In this document: piece by piece, positions 43,841 to 51,502 of the stretch | Position numbering within the stretch: the first letter of the stretch is position 1 | Layout: the number at the start of each line of letters is the position of its first letter | From: Gorillibacterium timonense | GTDB taxonomy: Bacteria; Bacillota; Bacilli; Paenibacillales; NBRC-103111 | Reading direction: 5' to 3' | Length of the DNA: 64,000 nt | Assembly: GCF_001457415.1 (NCBI RefSeq) | Contig: NZ_LN881722.1 | Coordinates: 186,001 to 250,000, forward strand | Notes under the pieces: generated by a model | What the model was told of the DNA's origin: nothing | Databases searched by the model: none | The model's input: the letters and a program-made list of their open reading frames with translations, nothing else | Position numbers and translations under genes: made by a program

Positions 43841-44418
43841 AGCGGGGAAGCGTAACGGAATCCGGCGCGGTGGGTGGGGCGGATTCCGGGAGTAAGCCGC
43901 TCCCCGCGCAGCCTTATCGGAAGCAGAGGCTTCGATGCATGCGCGTCTTCCTCGCGCTTCCGCCAGGTCGGAAGCGGCTTCTAGTCGAAGCCTTTCTTGA
44001 GCTCGGCCGCGCCCGGCTGCAGCTCAGGCGCCCGTTCGCGCAGGTGGCACCGACCCTCGGGGCTGCCATGCGGGAGACGCCGAAAGCTCGGGCGGATGAT
44101 CGGGAGCGGGCGAAGGTCCGGCAGATCGCCGACGCCATCGGCGCCATGAGCCGGCACACTCCATGGAGCAGCATGTGCTTCACACGCGCTGTCGCGGCCA
44201 TGCGGATGCTGGAACGGCGGGGAATCGCATGCACGCTGTTTTTGGGGACCGGCCGGGAGGAAAGCGGCGGTCTTGCCGCACATGCCTGGCTGCGCAGCGG
44301 AGATATCTATTTGACCGGTGCGGAAGAGATGAAACGGTTTACCGTGGTCGGCAAATTCGCCAAGCCGGCCCGGACGAAGAGTCGTATGGACGGCAGTCAC
44401 CGGGAGGAAGCGCGATGA
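43837..44418 (+). CDS. Lasso peptide B2 protein (transglutaminase-like leader peptidase)
   Basis: A 193-residue protease of the transglutaminase-like fold. The Cys-His-Asp triad is visible as Cys114 (PWSSMCFTRA), His149 (AAHAWL) and Asp156 (SGDIYL). It cuts the leader after Met19 so that the freed Ala can be cyclised. An N-terminal ~28-residue Gly/Ser-rich stretch is extra compared with typical B2 proteins. Coupled by ATGA overlaps both to B1 and to the exporter. Confidence 0.93.
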   Translation: MKRGSVTESGAVGGADSGSKPLPAQPYRKQRLRCMRVFLALPPGRKRLLVEAFLELGRARLQLRRPFAQVAPTLGAAMRETPKARADDRERAKVRQIADAIGAMSRHTPWSSMCFTRAVAAMRMLERRGIACTLFLGTGREESGGLAAHAWLRSGDIYLTGAEEMKRFTVVGKFAKPARTKSRMDGSHREEAR

Positions 44419-46247
44419 AGGATATCTTGAGATATGTCAAACAGCTGGTTTCTTATTCCGGAGCGGCCCTGTACGCTAACATGGCCGGAATGATCGCCAT
44501 CAGCTTGCTGGACGGGATCGGTCTTATCTTATTAATTCCCATGCTGGGCATCAGCGGAATCATCAGCTATTCGGCGTCAAATCACACCCTGTTCCAAGCG
44601 TTCTCCTTCCTTCAAGGATTGTCGGGGGCTGCCGGATTGTTGACGGTGTTGGGAATTTTTGTGATCCTGGCCTTGGTCCAGAATGGGCTCCAACGGCAGT
44701 TTACGGTCCGGAACGCTCGGATTCACCAATCGTTTTATCATCACTTGCGGTTTACGGTGTATCGCGATCTGCTGTATGCGGATTGGGGGTTCTACCTGAA
44801 GCGGCGGAGATCCGATATCGTGAACACCATGACTTCTGAGTTGACCCGGGTTGGAGCCGGCATCAATCTGTTCCTCGCGCTCGTGACCAACCTTCTGTTC
44901 ACGGCGATTCAAGTGGTGATTGCGGTTTGGCTGTCCCTTCAAGTGACCGTCTTCGTGGTGGTGTGCGGCTTGGCTTTGGCGTTCCTGTCCAAGCGGGCAC
45001 TGAAGAAAGCGATGGCGCTCGGCAAGCGGACGACGGATATGTCCCAGAGCTATCTCGCGGGCATAACCGAGCAGATCAACGGCATTAAAGACATCAAGAG
45101 CAATCGGCTTGAGGCGTCCCGACTCGACTGGATGAAAAGTGAATCCGACAAGCTCCAGAAGGAGCAGGATGAATATGTGCTGCTGAGGTCGAACTCCCAG
45201 CTTCTGTATAAGCTGGCCTCCGCTCTCTTGATCGCCTTCTTTCTGTATGCCTCGATCGCTTGGCTGAAGACGCCGCCGGAGCAGCTCATTCTGGTTGTCG
45301 CCATCTTCTCCCGGCTTTGGCCTCGCTTCATGAGCATCCAGATGAATCTGGAGCAGCTTTCCTCCAGCATCCCGGCCTTCCGCAGCCTGAAAGAGCTGCA
45401 GGAGCGCTGCCGCATGGCGGGCGAGCGAATCGGTGCGGCCGATAGCGAGCCTCTTCGGTTGAAGGAAGAAATCACGCTGGAAGACGTGAGCTTTCGTTAC
45501 GATCGGGGCAGCGGCCCCTATGCGCTCAGCAGCATCAAGATCACCATCCCGGCGAATCGCATGACCGCGATTGTGGGAAGATCCGGAGCGGGCAAGAGTA
45601 CGCTCGCGGATCTCATCATGGGGCTTATTGTCCCAGAAGAGGGTCAGATCTGCGTGGACGGCGAACCGCTGGAAGGAACCAACATCCGCAAGTTCCGGCA
45701 GAGCGTGAGCTACGTGTCGCAGGACCCGTTTCTGTTCAACGCCAGCATTCGCGACAACCTTCTCCTCGTTGAGCCGAATGCCGACGACAGCCGGATTTGG
45801 GAAGCGCTGGAACTTGCAGCGGCAGCGGAATTCGTCACTCGTCTGCCGATGGGCTTGGATACGGTGCTGGGCGACCGAGGAGTGCGGCTGTCCGGCGGTG
45901 AACGGCAGCGGCTCGTGCTGGCCCGCGCGCTGCTTCGCAACCCGTCCATTCTCGTTCTCGATGAAGCCACGAGCGCCCTCGACAATGAGAATGAATCGAG
46001 GATTCAGGACGCTCTCTTCCATTTGCGGGGCAAGATTACTTTAATCGTCATCGCCCACCGCTTGTCCACGATCCGGGATGCGGATCAGGTCATCGTTCTC
46101 GATCAGGGCGCGGTCGTGCAATGCGGTGAATATTCCAGTTTGGCTCGGGAGAAGCGGGGGATGTTCCGCCGCCTCCTCGGGATGCAAAGAGGGGACGATT
46201 CCATCCATTTGGGCGAAGGAGAACGCTATGATTGGAGATCGAATTAA
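44415..46247 (+). CDS. Lasso peptide ABC exporter (D protein)
   Basis: A 610-residue half-transporter. Six membrane helices (~1-330) are followed by an ATPase domain (~350-590) with Walker A GRSGAGKST (~388), Q-loop VSQDPFLFN, signature LSGGERQR (~493), Walker B ILVLDEATSAL and the switch His in IAHRLSTI. It should work as a homodimer that exports the lasso peptide and gives self-protection. The ATG overlaps the B2 stop; the end overlaps the sinR gene by 20 bases, tying the regulator to the same transcript. Confidence 0.92.
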   Translation: MKDILRYVKQLVSYSGAALYANMAGMIAISLLDGIGLILLIPMLGISGIISYSASNHTLFQAFSFLQGLSGAAGLLTVLGIFVILALVQNGLQRQFTVRNARIHQSFYHHLRFTVYRDLLYADWGFYLKRRRSDIVNTMTSELTRVGAGINLFLALVTNLLFTAIQVVIAVWLSLQVTVFVVVCGLALAFLSKRALKKAMALGKRTTDMSQSYLAGITEQINGIKDIKSNRLEASRLDWMKSESDKLQKEQDEYVLLRSNSQLLYKLASALLIAFFLYASIAWLKTPPEQLILVVAIFSRLWPRFMSIQMNLEQLSSSIPAFRSLKELQERCRMAGERIGAADSEPLRLKEEITLEDVSFRYDRGSGPYALSSIKITIPANRMTAIVGRSGAGKSTLADLIMGLIVPEEGQICVDGEPLEGTNIRKFRQSVSYVSQDPFLFNASIRDNLLLVEPNADDSRIWEALELAAAAEFVTRLPMGLDTVLGDRGVRLSGGERQRLVLARALLRNPSILVLDEATSALDNENESRIQDALFHLRGKITLIVIAHRLSTIRDADQVIVLDQGAVVQCGEYSSLAREKRGMFRRLLGMQRGDDSIHLGEGERYDWRSN

Positions 46248-46548
46248 ATACTTGAGGGAACAGAAGGGGCTGACCATAACGGAGCTGGCCGAAATGGCCG
46301 ATATTTCAAAATCGTATTTGAGCCACATGGAGCGGAAGCTGCAAAATAACCCTTCGCTTCAAATGCTGTCAAAGATTGCCGAGTCGTTGGACACGAATTT
46401 GGAGTTTCTGCTTGGGGAGGAATACCTGAAGACCGCTTATCTCCTGGACGAAGAGTGGAAAAGCTTGATCTACACCGCGATCCAGGAAGGAATGCGCAAG
46501 GAGGACTTCATTCGCATATACCAGCTGCAGCAGCAGGAGAAGGAATAA
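46228..46548 (+). CDS. sinR: SinR-type biofilm master regulator
   Basis: A 106-residue DNA-binding protein. Residues 1-64 form an XRE helix-turn-helix (MIGDRIKYLREQKGLTITEL, then SKSYLSHMERKLQNNPSLQML) that reads almost like Bacillus subtilis SinR. The C-terminal part (LDEEWKSLIYTAIQEGMRKEDFIRIY) matches the SinR/SinI oligomerisation helices (LDxEW). SinR represses eps and tapA by binding GTTCTYT boxes and is removed by SinI. Here it is the last gene of the lasso operon and sits directly upstream of the wzz promoter. No sinI-like gene was seen. RBS GAAGGAG; ATG at 46228 fits the family N-terminus. Confidence 0.92.
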   Translation: MIGDRIKYLREQKGLTITELAEMADISKSYLSHMERKLQNNPSLQMLSKIAESLDTNLEFLLGEEYLKTAYLLDEEWKSLIYTAIQEGMRKEDFIRIYQLQQQEKE

Positions 46549-46603
46549 GCGGGTGGGCATTGTCGGACAGCCTTGTTTTTTCTGAAAACGGGAGATTCTT
46601 GAT

Positions 46604-46657
46604 TTGACACGTTCGTTATTAAGAACTATAATGAAAGACGAGTTCATTATAAAGATC
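46604..46657 (+). promoter_or_regulatory. Promoter of the wzz-cpsD genes with SinR-box in the spacer
   Basis: TTGACA (46604-46609) and TATAAT (46627-46632) are both consensus, with a 17-base spacer. The dyad GTTCGTTATTAAGAAC (46611-46626) fills the spacer almost exactly. A second one, GTTCATTATAAAGATC (46642-46657), lies at the start of the transcript. Bound repressor would exclude RNA polymerase. Confidence 0.88.
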
Positions 46658-46669
46658 AGGAGAACCCTC

Positions 46670-47383
46670 ATGGACAATACGCGCATCCCCAAAGAGATCA
46701 ACATACGAGAGATTCTGCTTGTTCTTCGCCGCCGCTGGATGATCCTGTTCTTCGTGGCGCTGCTCTGCACCGGTCTCGGCGGTTTATATGCCAACAAGCC
46801 GGATACGCCGCTCTATCAAGCGACGGCACGGATCATCATCCATTCGAACACGGACTTCATCAACACGCTGAAGGTGGTCATTCGCGAGCCGGCCGTTCTG
46901 CAAAAGGTATTAGTTGAATTGAACCTCGACCGTTCTCCGGGAGCGCTCCGCAGCCAAATATCGGTCTCGAGCGTCGATAATACGCAGGTCGTGCTGGTGA
47001 GCGTGACGGACCGGGATCAGGCGCTTGCCGCGGACATTGCGAACTCTACCGTCAAGCAGTACAAAGCAACCATCGCCTCTCTCCTCAATTTCAGCGACAT
47101 CACCATTTTGTCGGAAGCCAAGAAGGACCCCGCACCGCAGCCGATCAATCCGCCCGCCCGGAACCGGATGATTCTCATCGGCTTGATCGCAGGGTTGGTG
47201 ATCGGTTTGGCCGCCGCTTTCTTCCGCGATACGATGGATGAGGCGTTCCGTTCCGAGAAGCGCGTTAAGGAAGTGCTCGGAATGCCGGTTCTCGGTCAGG
47301 TCTCCCCAATCAAACGGGTGAAGCTTCCGAGCAAAGGCCATCAACGGGTTCACATGACAAGGGGGGAGAGCATTGGCTCTTAA
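46670..47383 (+). CDS. epsA: Wzz/YveK-family chain-length regulator, EpsA-like modulator
   Basis: A 237-residue membrane protein. Two transmembrane helices (~27-45, MILFFVALLCTGLGG; ~165-183, MILIGLIAGLVIGLAAAFF) flank an extracytoplasmic Wzz domain (LYQATARIIIHS...). A Pro-rich motif (PAPQPINPPARNRMI) precedes the second helix. In Bacilli it is the membrane activator of the separate CpsD/EpsB-type kinase. ATG at 46670 follows AGGAGA; earlier in-frame starts lie inside the promoter. It overlaps the kinase gene by 11 bases. Confidence 0.9.
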   Translation: MDNTRIPKEINIREILLVLRRRWMILFFVALLCTGLGGLYANKPDTPLYQATARIIIHSNTDFINTLKVVIREPAVLQKVLVELNLDRSPGALRSQISVSSVDNTQVVLVSVTDRDQALAADIANSTVKQYKATIASLLNFSDITILSEAKKDPAPQPINPPARNRMILIGLIAGLVIGLAAAFFRDTMDEAFRSEKRVKEVLGMPVLGQVSPIKRVKLPSKGHQRVHMTRGESIGS

Positions 47384-48032
47384 TGAAACAGCTTCGGCCC
47401 GTGCTTCCTTTCGCAAGGGATTGGTGAGCTACCTGCAGCCTGCAGCGAAGGTATCCGAGCAATACCGTAGCATTCGCGCGAATATCCGACTTTTGTTTGA
47501 AAATCAGAAGATGAAGTCGCTTCTTGTCACTTCTCCGGCGGGAGGAGAAGGAAAGACAACAACCGTGACCAATCTGGCGGTTTCCATGGCCTATAAGGGC
47601 AGCAGAGTGCTCGTTGTCGATGCCAACGTACGCAAGCCAAGCGTCACGGCGATGTTCCAGTTGGAGCGGACAGCCGGACTGACCGATGTCCTCGCAGGCC
47701 GCAAGGATCTGAAGGATGCCGTCTATCCGACGGAGATCGGCGAGCTCGATGTGATGCCGGCCGGTACGTACGGCTCTGAAGCTCATAATCTCATGGATAA
47801 CGGAGCGTTGGCCGTGATCATGCAGGCTCTGAACAGTCATTACGACATCGTGCTGGTGGATGCGCCTGCAGTGCTCGGCGCGTTTGAGGTGAAGGCTTTA
47901 GCGAATTGCTGCGATGCCGTATTGCTCGTCCTGGAGCATGGCAGAACCAAGGAAGAAGCAGCCTTGAACGCCAAGCTGACCTTGGAATTTGCGGGGGCGA
48001 CGCTGCTCGGCGCAGTTTTAAATGAGAAGTGA
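47373..48032 (+). CDS. epsB: CpsD/CapB-family tyrosine kinase (EpsB-like)
   Basis: A 219-residue cytosolic BY-kinase. Walker A SPAGGEGKTT (~54-63), Walker A' VLVVDANVRKPS (~88-99), Walker B DIVLVDAPAV, and the N-terminal EQYRSIRANI helix used for oligomerisation are present. TTG start behind GGGGGGAGAG. It ends GAVLNEK without the cluster of C-terminal tyrosines that such kinases usually autophosphorylate, so cyclic ring assembly and disassembly must use other residues, or the kinase acts mainly on other proteins. Partner of the Wzz-like protein. Confidence 0.9.
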   Translation: MALNETASARASFRKGLVSYLQPAAKVSEQYRSIRANIRLLFENQKMKSLLVTSPAGGEGKTTTVTNLAVSMAYKGSRVLVVDANVRKPSVTAMFQLERTAGLTDVLAGRKDLKDAVYPTEIGELDVMPAGTYGSEAHNLMDNGALAVIMQALNSHYDIVLVDAPAVLGAFEVKALANCCDAVLLVLEHGRTKEEAALNAKLTLEFAGATLLGAVLNEK

Positions 48033-48089
48033 GTTCTTTTTTTGTCCCGTCGTTCTTTATTGAGAACAAGTAAATTTAGTATAACGAAC
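48033..48089 (+). promoter_or_regulatory. SinR-box cluster at the head of the epsC leader
   Basis: GTTCTTTATTGAGAAC (48052-48067) is a perfect GTTC-N8-GAAC dyad with the SinR word GTTCTTT. A single GTTCTTT lies at 48033-48039 and an inverted half-site CGAAC at 48085-48089. A -10-like TATAAC is at 48080-48085, but no well-spaced -35 was found. Confidence 0.7.
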
Positions 48090-48226
48090 AAACCCGGCTT
48101 GTTGACCTGCTCTCTGCATGTCTTTACGGGTTTCGGCGATGTCTCCTTGCCGGTATCGATGGAGGCACTCGGTCATGCTGTGGGTCATGGGCCTTAGACG
48201 CGGGTCGTCGAGGGTGTGGCGTGAGG

Positions 48227-48251
48227 CGGGGTTGGATGCCCCGGATTTTTT
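48227..48251 (+). terminator. Intrinsic terminator inside the epsC leader
   Basis: CGGGG (48227-48231) pairs with CCCCG (48239-48243), followed by GA and six T. It lies between the SinR-box cluster and epsC. Upstream hairpins pair 48090-48096 with 48127-48133 and 48134-48137 with 48149-48152. It may end the kinase transcript or attenuate the EPS operon. Confidence 0.65.
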
Positions 48252-48309
48252 CGTTTTCTTAAGTTGCGAAAAGCGATTTTCGTTTCTTTACTTGTGCGGG
48301 ATTCCTCCA

Positions 48310-48415
48310 GGGAGACCGTACAGGTAAGCAATCGAGAACCGCGTAAGCTTCGGAAAGCACCCCGGTGGCATGCGCCTGTCCGGTGAAGAGGGAGAACCCT
48401 CTCATTGACGGTGGT
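48310..48415 (+). ncRNA. Structured leader RNA before epsC, candidate EAR (epsC) element
   Basis: Visible pairing: ACAGG (48320-48324) with CCTGT (48375-48379) enclosing GCTT-CGGA-AAGC (48347-48358), then GAGGG-AGAA-CCCTC (48388-48401). It lies between the epsB-like and epsC-like genes, where Bacillus subtilis has EAR, an RNA that lets RNA polymerase read through terminators of the long eps operon. I cannot match the EAR consensus from memory, so the identity rests on position and structure. Confidence 0.4.
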
Positions 48416-48514
48416 GTGTTGCTGCCTGGTGGGAATTTGGGAATTCGTTTTGGAAGTGGCTGCTATAGCAGCAAGACGCTCCAGCAATTTATTCGAGCAC
48501 GGGAGGATGAAAAC

Positions 48515-50350
48515 GTGACTTATCGCCAGAGGCTGTCCTTTCTTTTTTTTACCGATTCGTTTGTGGTGATCACCGCGATCTTCTTCAGCCGCTATCTGAC
48601 CAGTCCAGGTCAGGCGGTGAATGAGGCTTCGCTTGTCATCAGCTCGTTGACGCTGCTCCTCAGCCACCACTTCTTTTCCATCCGCTACAAGCTGTACAAA
48701 AAGGCGTGGGAGTACGCGAGCATCGGAGAACTGGTCGCGATTCTGAAGGCGGTGAGCCTGTCGATCGTGACGGCGGCGGCCATGCAGCTCGTGGTCGTCG
48801 GCAGCATCTACTTCCGGGTGCTTGCGGTCACGTGGATGCTGCACATTCTGCTCATCGGCGGAACTCGGTTCTGCTGGCGGCTCTTCCGGTCCACGTCTAT
48901 GAAAAGGCCGAGCAACAAGAAGCGGACGCTGATTGTCGGAGCGGGATCGGGAGGAACGATGATCGTTCGGCATCTGCTCAGCAGCCACGAGACGGATCTC
49001 GTGCCGGTAGCTTTTGTCGATGACAATGTGAACAAGCGCAATTTGGATATCATGGGTGTTCCGGTAGTCGGAGGTCTGGAAGTCATTGAAGAGGTCACCC
49101 GGGAGATGAAGATCAGCACGATCATCATTGCCATCCCGTCCCTCCGTCGCAGAGAGCTGCAGCGGATCTATGAGGAATGCGCGAAGACGGCCGCCAAGAC
49201 GCAGATTCTGCCGATGATCGAGGACATCGTCTCCGGTAAACTTTCGGTCAACCAGGTTCGGGACGTTCAGGTGGAGGACCTGCTCGGCCGGGAGCCCGTT
49301 GAGATGGACATGGAGAAGGTTTCTGAATATGTGACCGGCAAAATCGTTCTGGTTACGGGAGCTGGAGGTTCCATCGGCTCGGAGATTTGCCGCCAAGTGG
49401 CGGGGTTTCACCCGGAAATGCTGGTGCTGCTCGGGCACGGAGAGAACAGCATCTATTCGATTGAGATGGAGCTTCGCGAGCAGTTCAAAGATTCCGGAAT
49501 GAAGATCATCCCGGAGATTGCTGATCTGCAGGATGCTGCGAAGATGATGAGCGTCATGAAGACTTATCGGCCTGATGTGGTGTACCATGCGGCCGCCCAC
49601 AAGCATGTGCCGCTCATGGAGCGGAACCCGGAGGAAGCGGTCAAGAACAACATCATCGGCACGATGAATGCCGCCAATGCCGCAAGCGCGAGCGGAGTGC
49701 GAACCTTCGTCATGATTTCCACGGACAAAGCGGTCAACCCGACGAGCGTGATGGGCGCGGCCAAACGGCTCGCCGAGATGATCATCCAGGATCTCGACCA
49801 GCGCAGCTTCACCAAATTCGTCGCCGTGCGCTTCGGCAACGTTCTCGGCAGCCGAGGCAGCGTCATCCCGTTGTTCAAGAAACAGATCGAGAAGGGGGGG
49901 CCGGTGACGGTCACCCATCCCGATATGATCCGTTATTTCATGACCATCCCCGAGGCTTCGCGGCTTGTTATTCAAGCGGGAGCGCTCGCGCGGGGCGGAG
50001 AAATCTTCGTCCTCGATATGGGCGACCCGGTGCGGATCACCGACCTGGCCGTCAACCTGATTCGGCTGTCCGGCAATTCGGTGGAGGACATCGGCATCGA
50101 GTATTCCGGAATCCGGCCTGGCGAGAAGCTGTTTGAGGAGTTGCTCAACAAAGACGAGGTTCACGAGGAGCAGGTGTACCCGAAGATCTACATCGGCAAA
50201 ACCTCGGAGCTTCGGATGAAGGAGATTCAAGATTTGCTGAAAGCTTACACCACCATGGAGAAAACGGAGCTGAGGGAATGCCTCCTCGGCCTGGCGAACC
50301 GGCGGGTACCGGATTCCGGCGAATCGGAGCTCGCGGTTGTCTCCCGGTAA
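48515..50350 (+). CDS. epsC: Nucleotide-sugar 4,6-dehydratase, EpsC/CapD/FlaA1 type
   Basis: A 611-residue membrane enzyme. GTG at 48515 follows GGGAGG by 8 bases; the longer frame upstream would run through the structured leader. Four transmembrane helices (~10-120) come first, then a nucleotide-binding domain (GAGSGGTMIVRHLL ~145), then the SDR dehydratase domain (~280-560) with TGAGGSIGSEI and YHAAAHKHVPLME. It converts UDP-GlcNAc to a 4-keto-6-deoxy sugar, the first step to a rare amino sugar of the polymer. First gene of the main EPS run. Confidence 0.93.
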   Translation: MTYRQRLSFLFFTDSFVVITAIFFSRYLTSPGQAVNEASLVISSLTLLLSHHFFSIRYKLYKKAWEYASIGELVAILKAVSLSIVTAAAMQLVVVGSIYFRVLAVTWMLHILLIGGTRFCWRLFRSTSMKRPSNKKRTLIVGAGSGGTMIVRHLLSSHETDLVPVAFVDDNVNKRNLDIMGVPVVGGLEVIEEVTREMKISTIIIAIPSLRRRELQRIYEECAKTAAKTQILPMIEDIVSGKLSVNQVRDVQVEDLLGREPVEMDMEKVSEYVTGKIVLVTGAGGSIGSEICRQVAGFHPEMLVLLGHGENSIYSIEMELREQFKDSGMKIIPEIADLQDAAKMMSVMKTYRPDVVYHAAAHKHVPLMERNPEEAVKNNIIGTMNAANAASASGVRTFVMISTDKAVNPTSVMGAAKRLAEMIIQDLDQRSFTKFVAVRFGNVLGSRGSVIPLFKKQIEKGGPVTVTHPDMIRYFMTIPEASRLVIQAGALARGGEIFVLDMGDPVRITDLAVNLIRLSGNSVEDIGIEYSGIRPGEKLFEELLNKDEVHEEQVYPKIYIGKTSELRMKEIQDLLKAYTTMEKTELRECLLGLANRRVPDSGESELAVVSR

Positions 50351-50379
50351 TTCGGGTAAGAGGAAAGGAGGGAAGCGCA

Positions 50380-51501
50380 ATGCCGGCCATCTTGTTTGTG
50401 GCGACTGTAGACACGCATTTTGAGAAGTTTCACCTCCCCTATCTGCAATGGTTCAAGGAGCAAGGCTGGGAGGTGCATATCGCGGCGAGGGGAGACCGCG
50501 ATCTTCCTTATGTCGATCGCAAGTTCGACATTCCCTTCGAGCGATCGCCGTTTCGCAAGGGAAATCTCCAGGCTTATCGAGAGCTGTCGGAGCTTATCGG
50601 GCAACAGACGTATGAGGTCATCCACTGCCATACTCCGATGGGCGGAATGCTCGCGCGGCTGGCCGGCTGGAAGGCGCGGCGGAACGGGACGAAGATCCTC
50701 TATACGGCGCATGGCTTTCACTTCTGCAAGGGAGCGCCGCTCATCAATTGGCTGCTCTACTATCCCATCGAAAAAGGGCTTTCCCGGCTGACCGACTGCC
50801 TCATCACCATCAATTCCGAGGACTATCGGCTCGCCCGCAGCCGACACTTTCACGCCTCCGAAATCGCGCATGTATCGGGAGTAGGCGTTCAAACCGAGCG
50901 CTTCCGGCCGCTCCTCCCCGAGGAGAAGCTCGAAAGGAGGAAGGAGCTCGGACTTGAGGAGGAGGGGCTCTTGCTCTTCTACGCGGCCGAGTTCAACAAG
51001 AACAAGAATCAGCAGTTCCTCATCCAGGCGCTCGCCCGCATCCGGGATGAGGTTCCCGCCGCCCGCCTCGTGCTCGCAGGCTCCGGTCCTCTGCTTGAGA
51101 GCTGCCGGGAGCTGGCCAATCGGCTTGATGTGGCTGACCGCATCGACTTCCTGGGGTACCGCGACGATGTCATGCGGCTGATGCCGGCCTGCGACATCGC
51201 CGTCGCCTCCAGTCTCCGCGAAGGGCTTCCGGTCAACATCATGGAAGCGATGGCGAGCGGTTTGCCGATCGTCGCCACGGATAATCGGGGGCACAGCGAG
51301 CTTGTCCGAGACAGTGTCAACGGATATATCGTCTCTCCAGGCGATGCCGCCGCGTTGGCGCAGCGGCTCGCGGAGCTCGGGACCTCAAGCGAAGTGCGCG
51401 AACGCATGGGTCAGGAAAGCTTGCGCCTGGTCACCGCCTATTCCGTGCAGGAAGTCAAGCAGCAGCTCGGCCAAATTTATGCTCGCTACGCCTGGGTGTA
51501 G
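50380..51501 (+). CDS. Glycosyltransferase family 4 (EpsD-like)
   Basis: A 373-residue cytosolic retaining glycosyltransferase with the GT-B fold. The N-terminal acceptor half (MPAILFVATVDTHFEKFHLPY ... YEVIHCHTPMGG) resembles EpsD-type enzymes, and the C-terminal donor half carries FLGYRDDVMRLMPACDIAVASSLREGLPVNIMEAMASG with the usual Glu pair. Start at ATG 50380 behind AAAGGAGGG. It ends one base before the next gene. Sugar specificity is unknown. Confidence 0.92.
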   Translation: MPAILFVATVDTHFEKFHLPYLQWFKEQGWEVHIAARGDRDLPYVDRKFDIPFERSPFRKGNLQAYRELSELIGQQTYEVIHCHTPMGGMLARLAGWKARRNGTKILYTAHGFHFCKGAPLINWLLYYPIEKGLSRLTDCLITINSEDYRLARSRHFHASEIAHVSGVGVQTERFRPLLPEEKLERRKELGLEEEGLLLFYAAEFNKNKNQQFLIQALARIRDEVPAARLVLAGSGPLLESCRELANRLDVADRIDFLGYRDDVMRLMPACDIAVASSLREGLPVNIMEAMASGLPIVATDNRGHSELVRDSVNGYIVSPGDAAALAQRLAELGTSSEVRERMGQESLRLVTAYSVQEVKQQLGQIYARYAWV

Positions 51502-51502
51502 C

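Noticed and set aside
48300..48420. Cyclic-di-GMP, cyclic-di-AMP or cobalamin riboswitch before epsC
   Set aside because: The conserved cores of these riboswitches as I know them are not present; position and structure fit an EAR-type element better.
48194..50380. Minus-strand open frame of 728 codons antisense to epsC
   Set aside because: It is antisense to a well-recognised dehydratase, and no motif or ribosome binding site was found.
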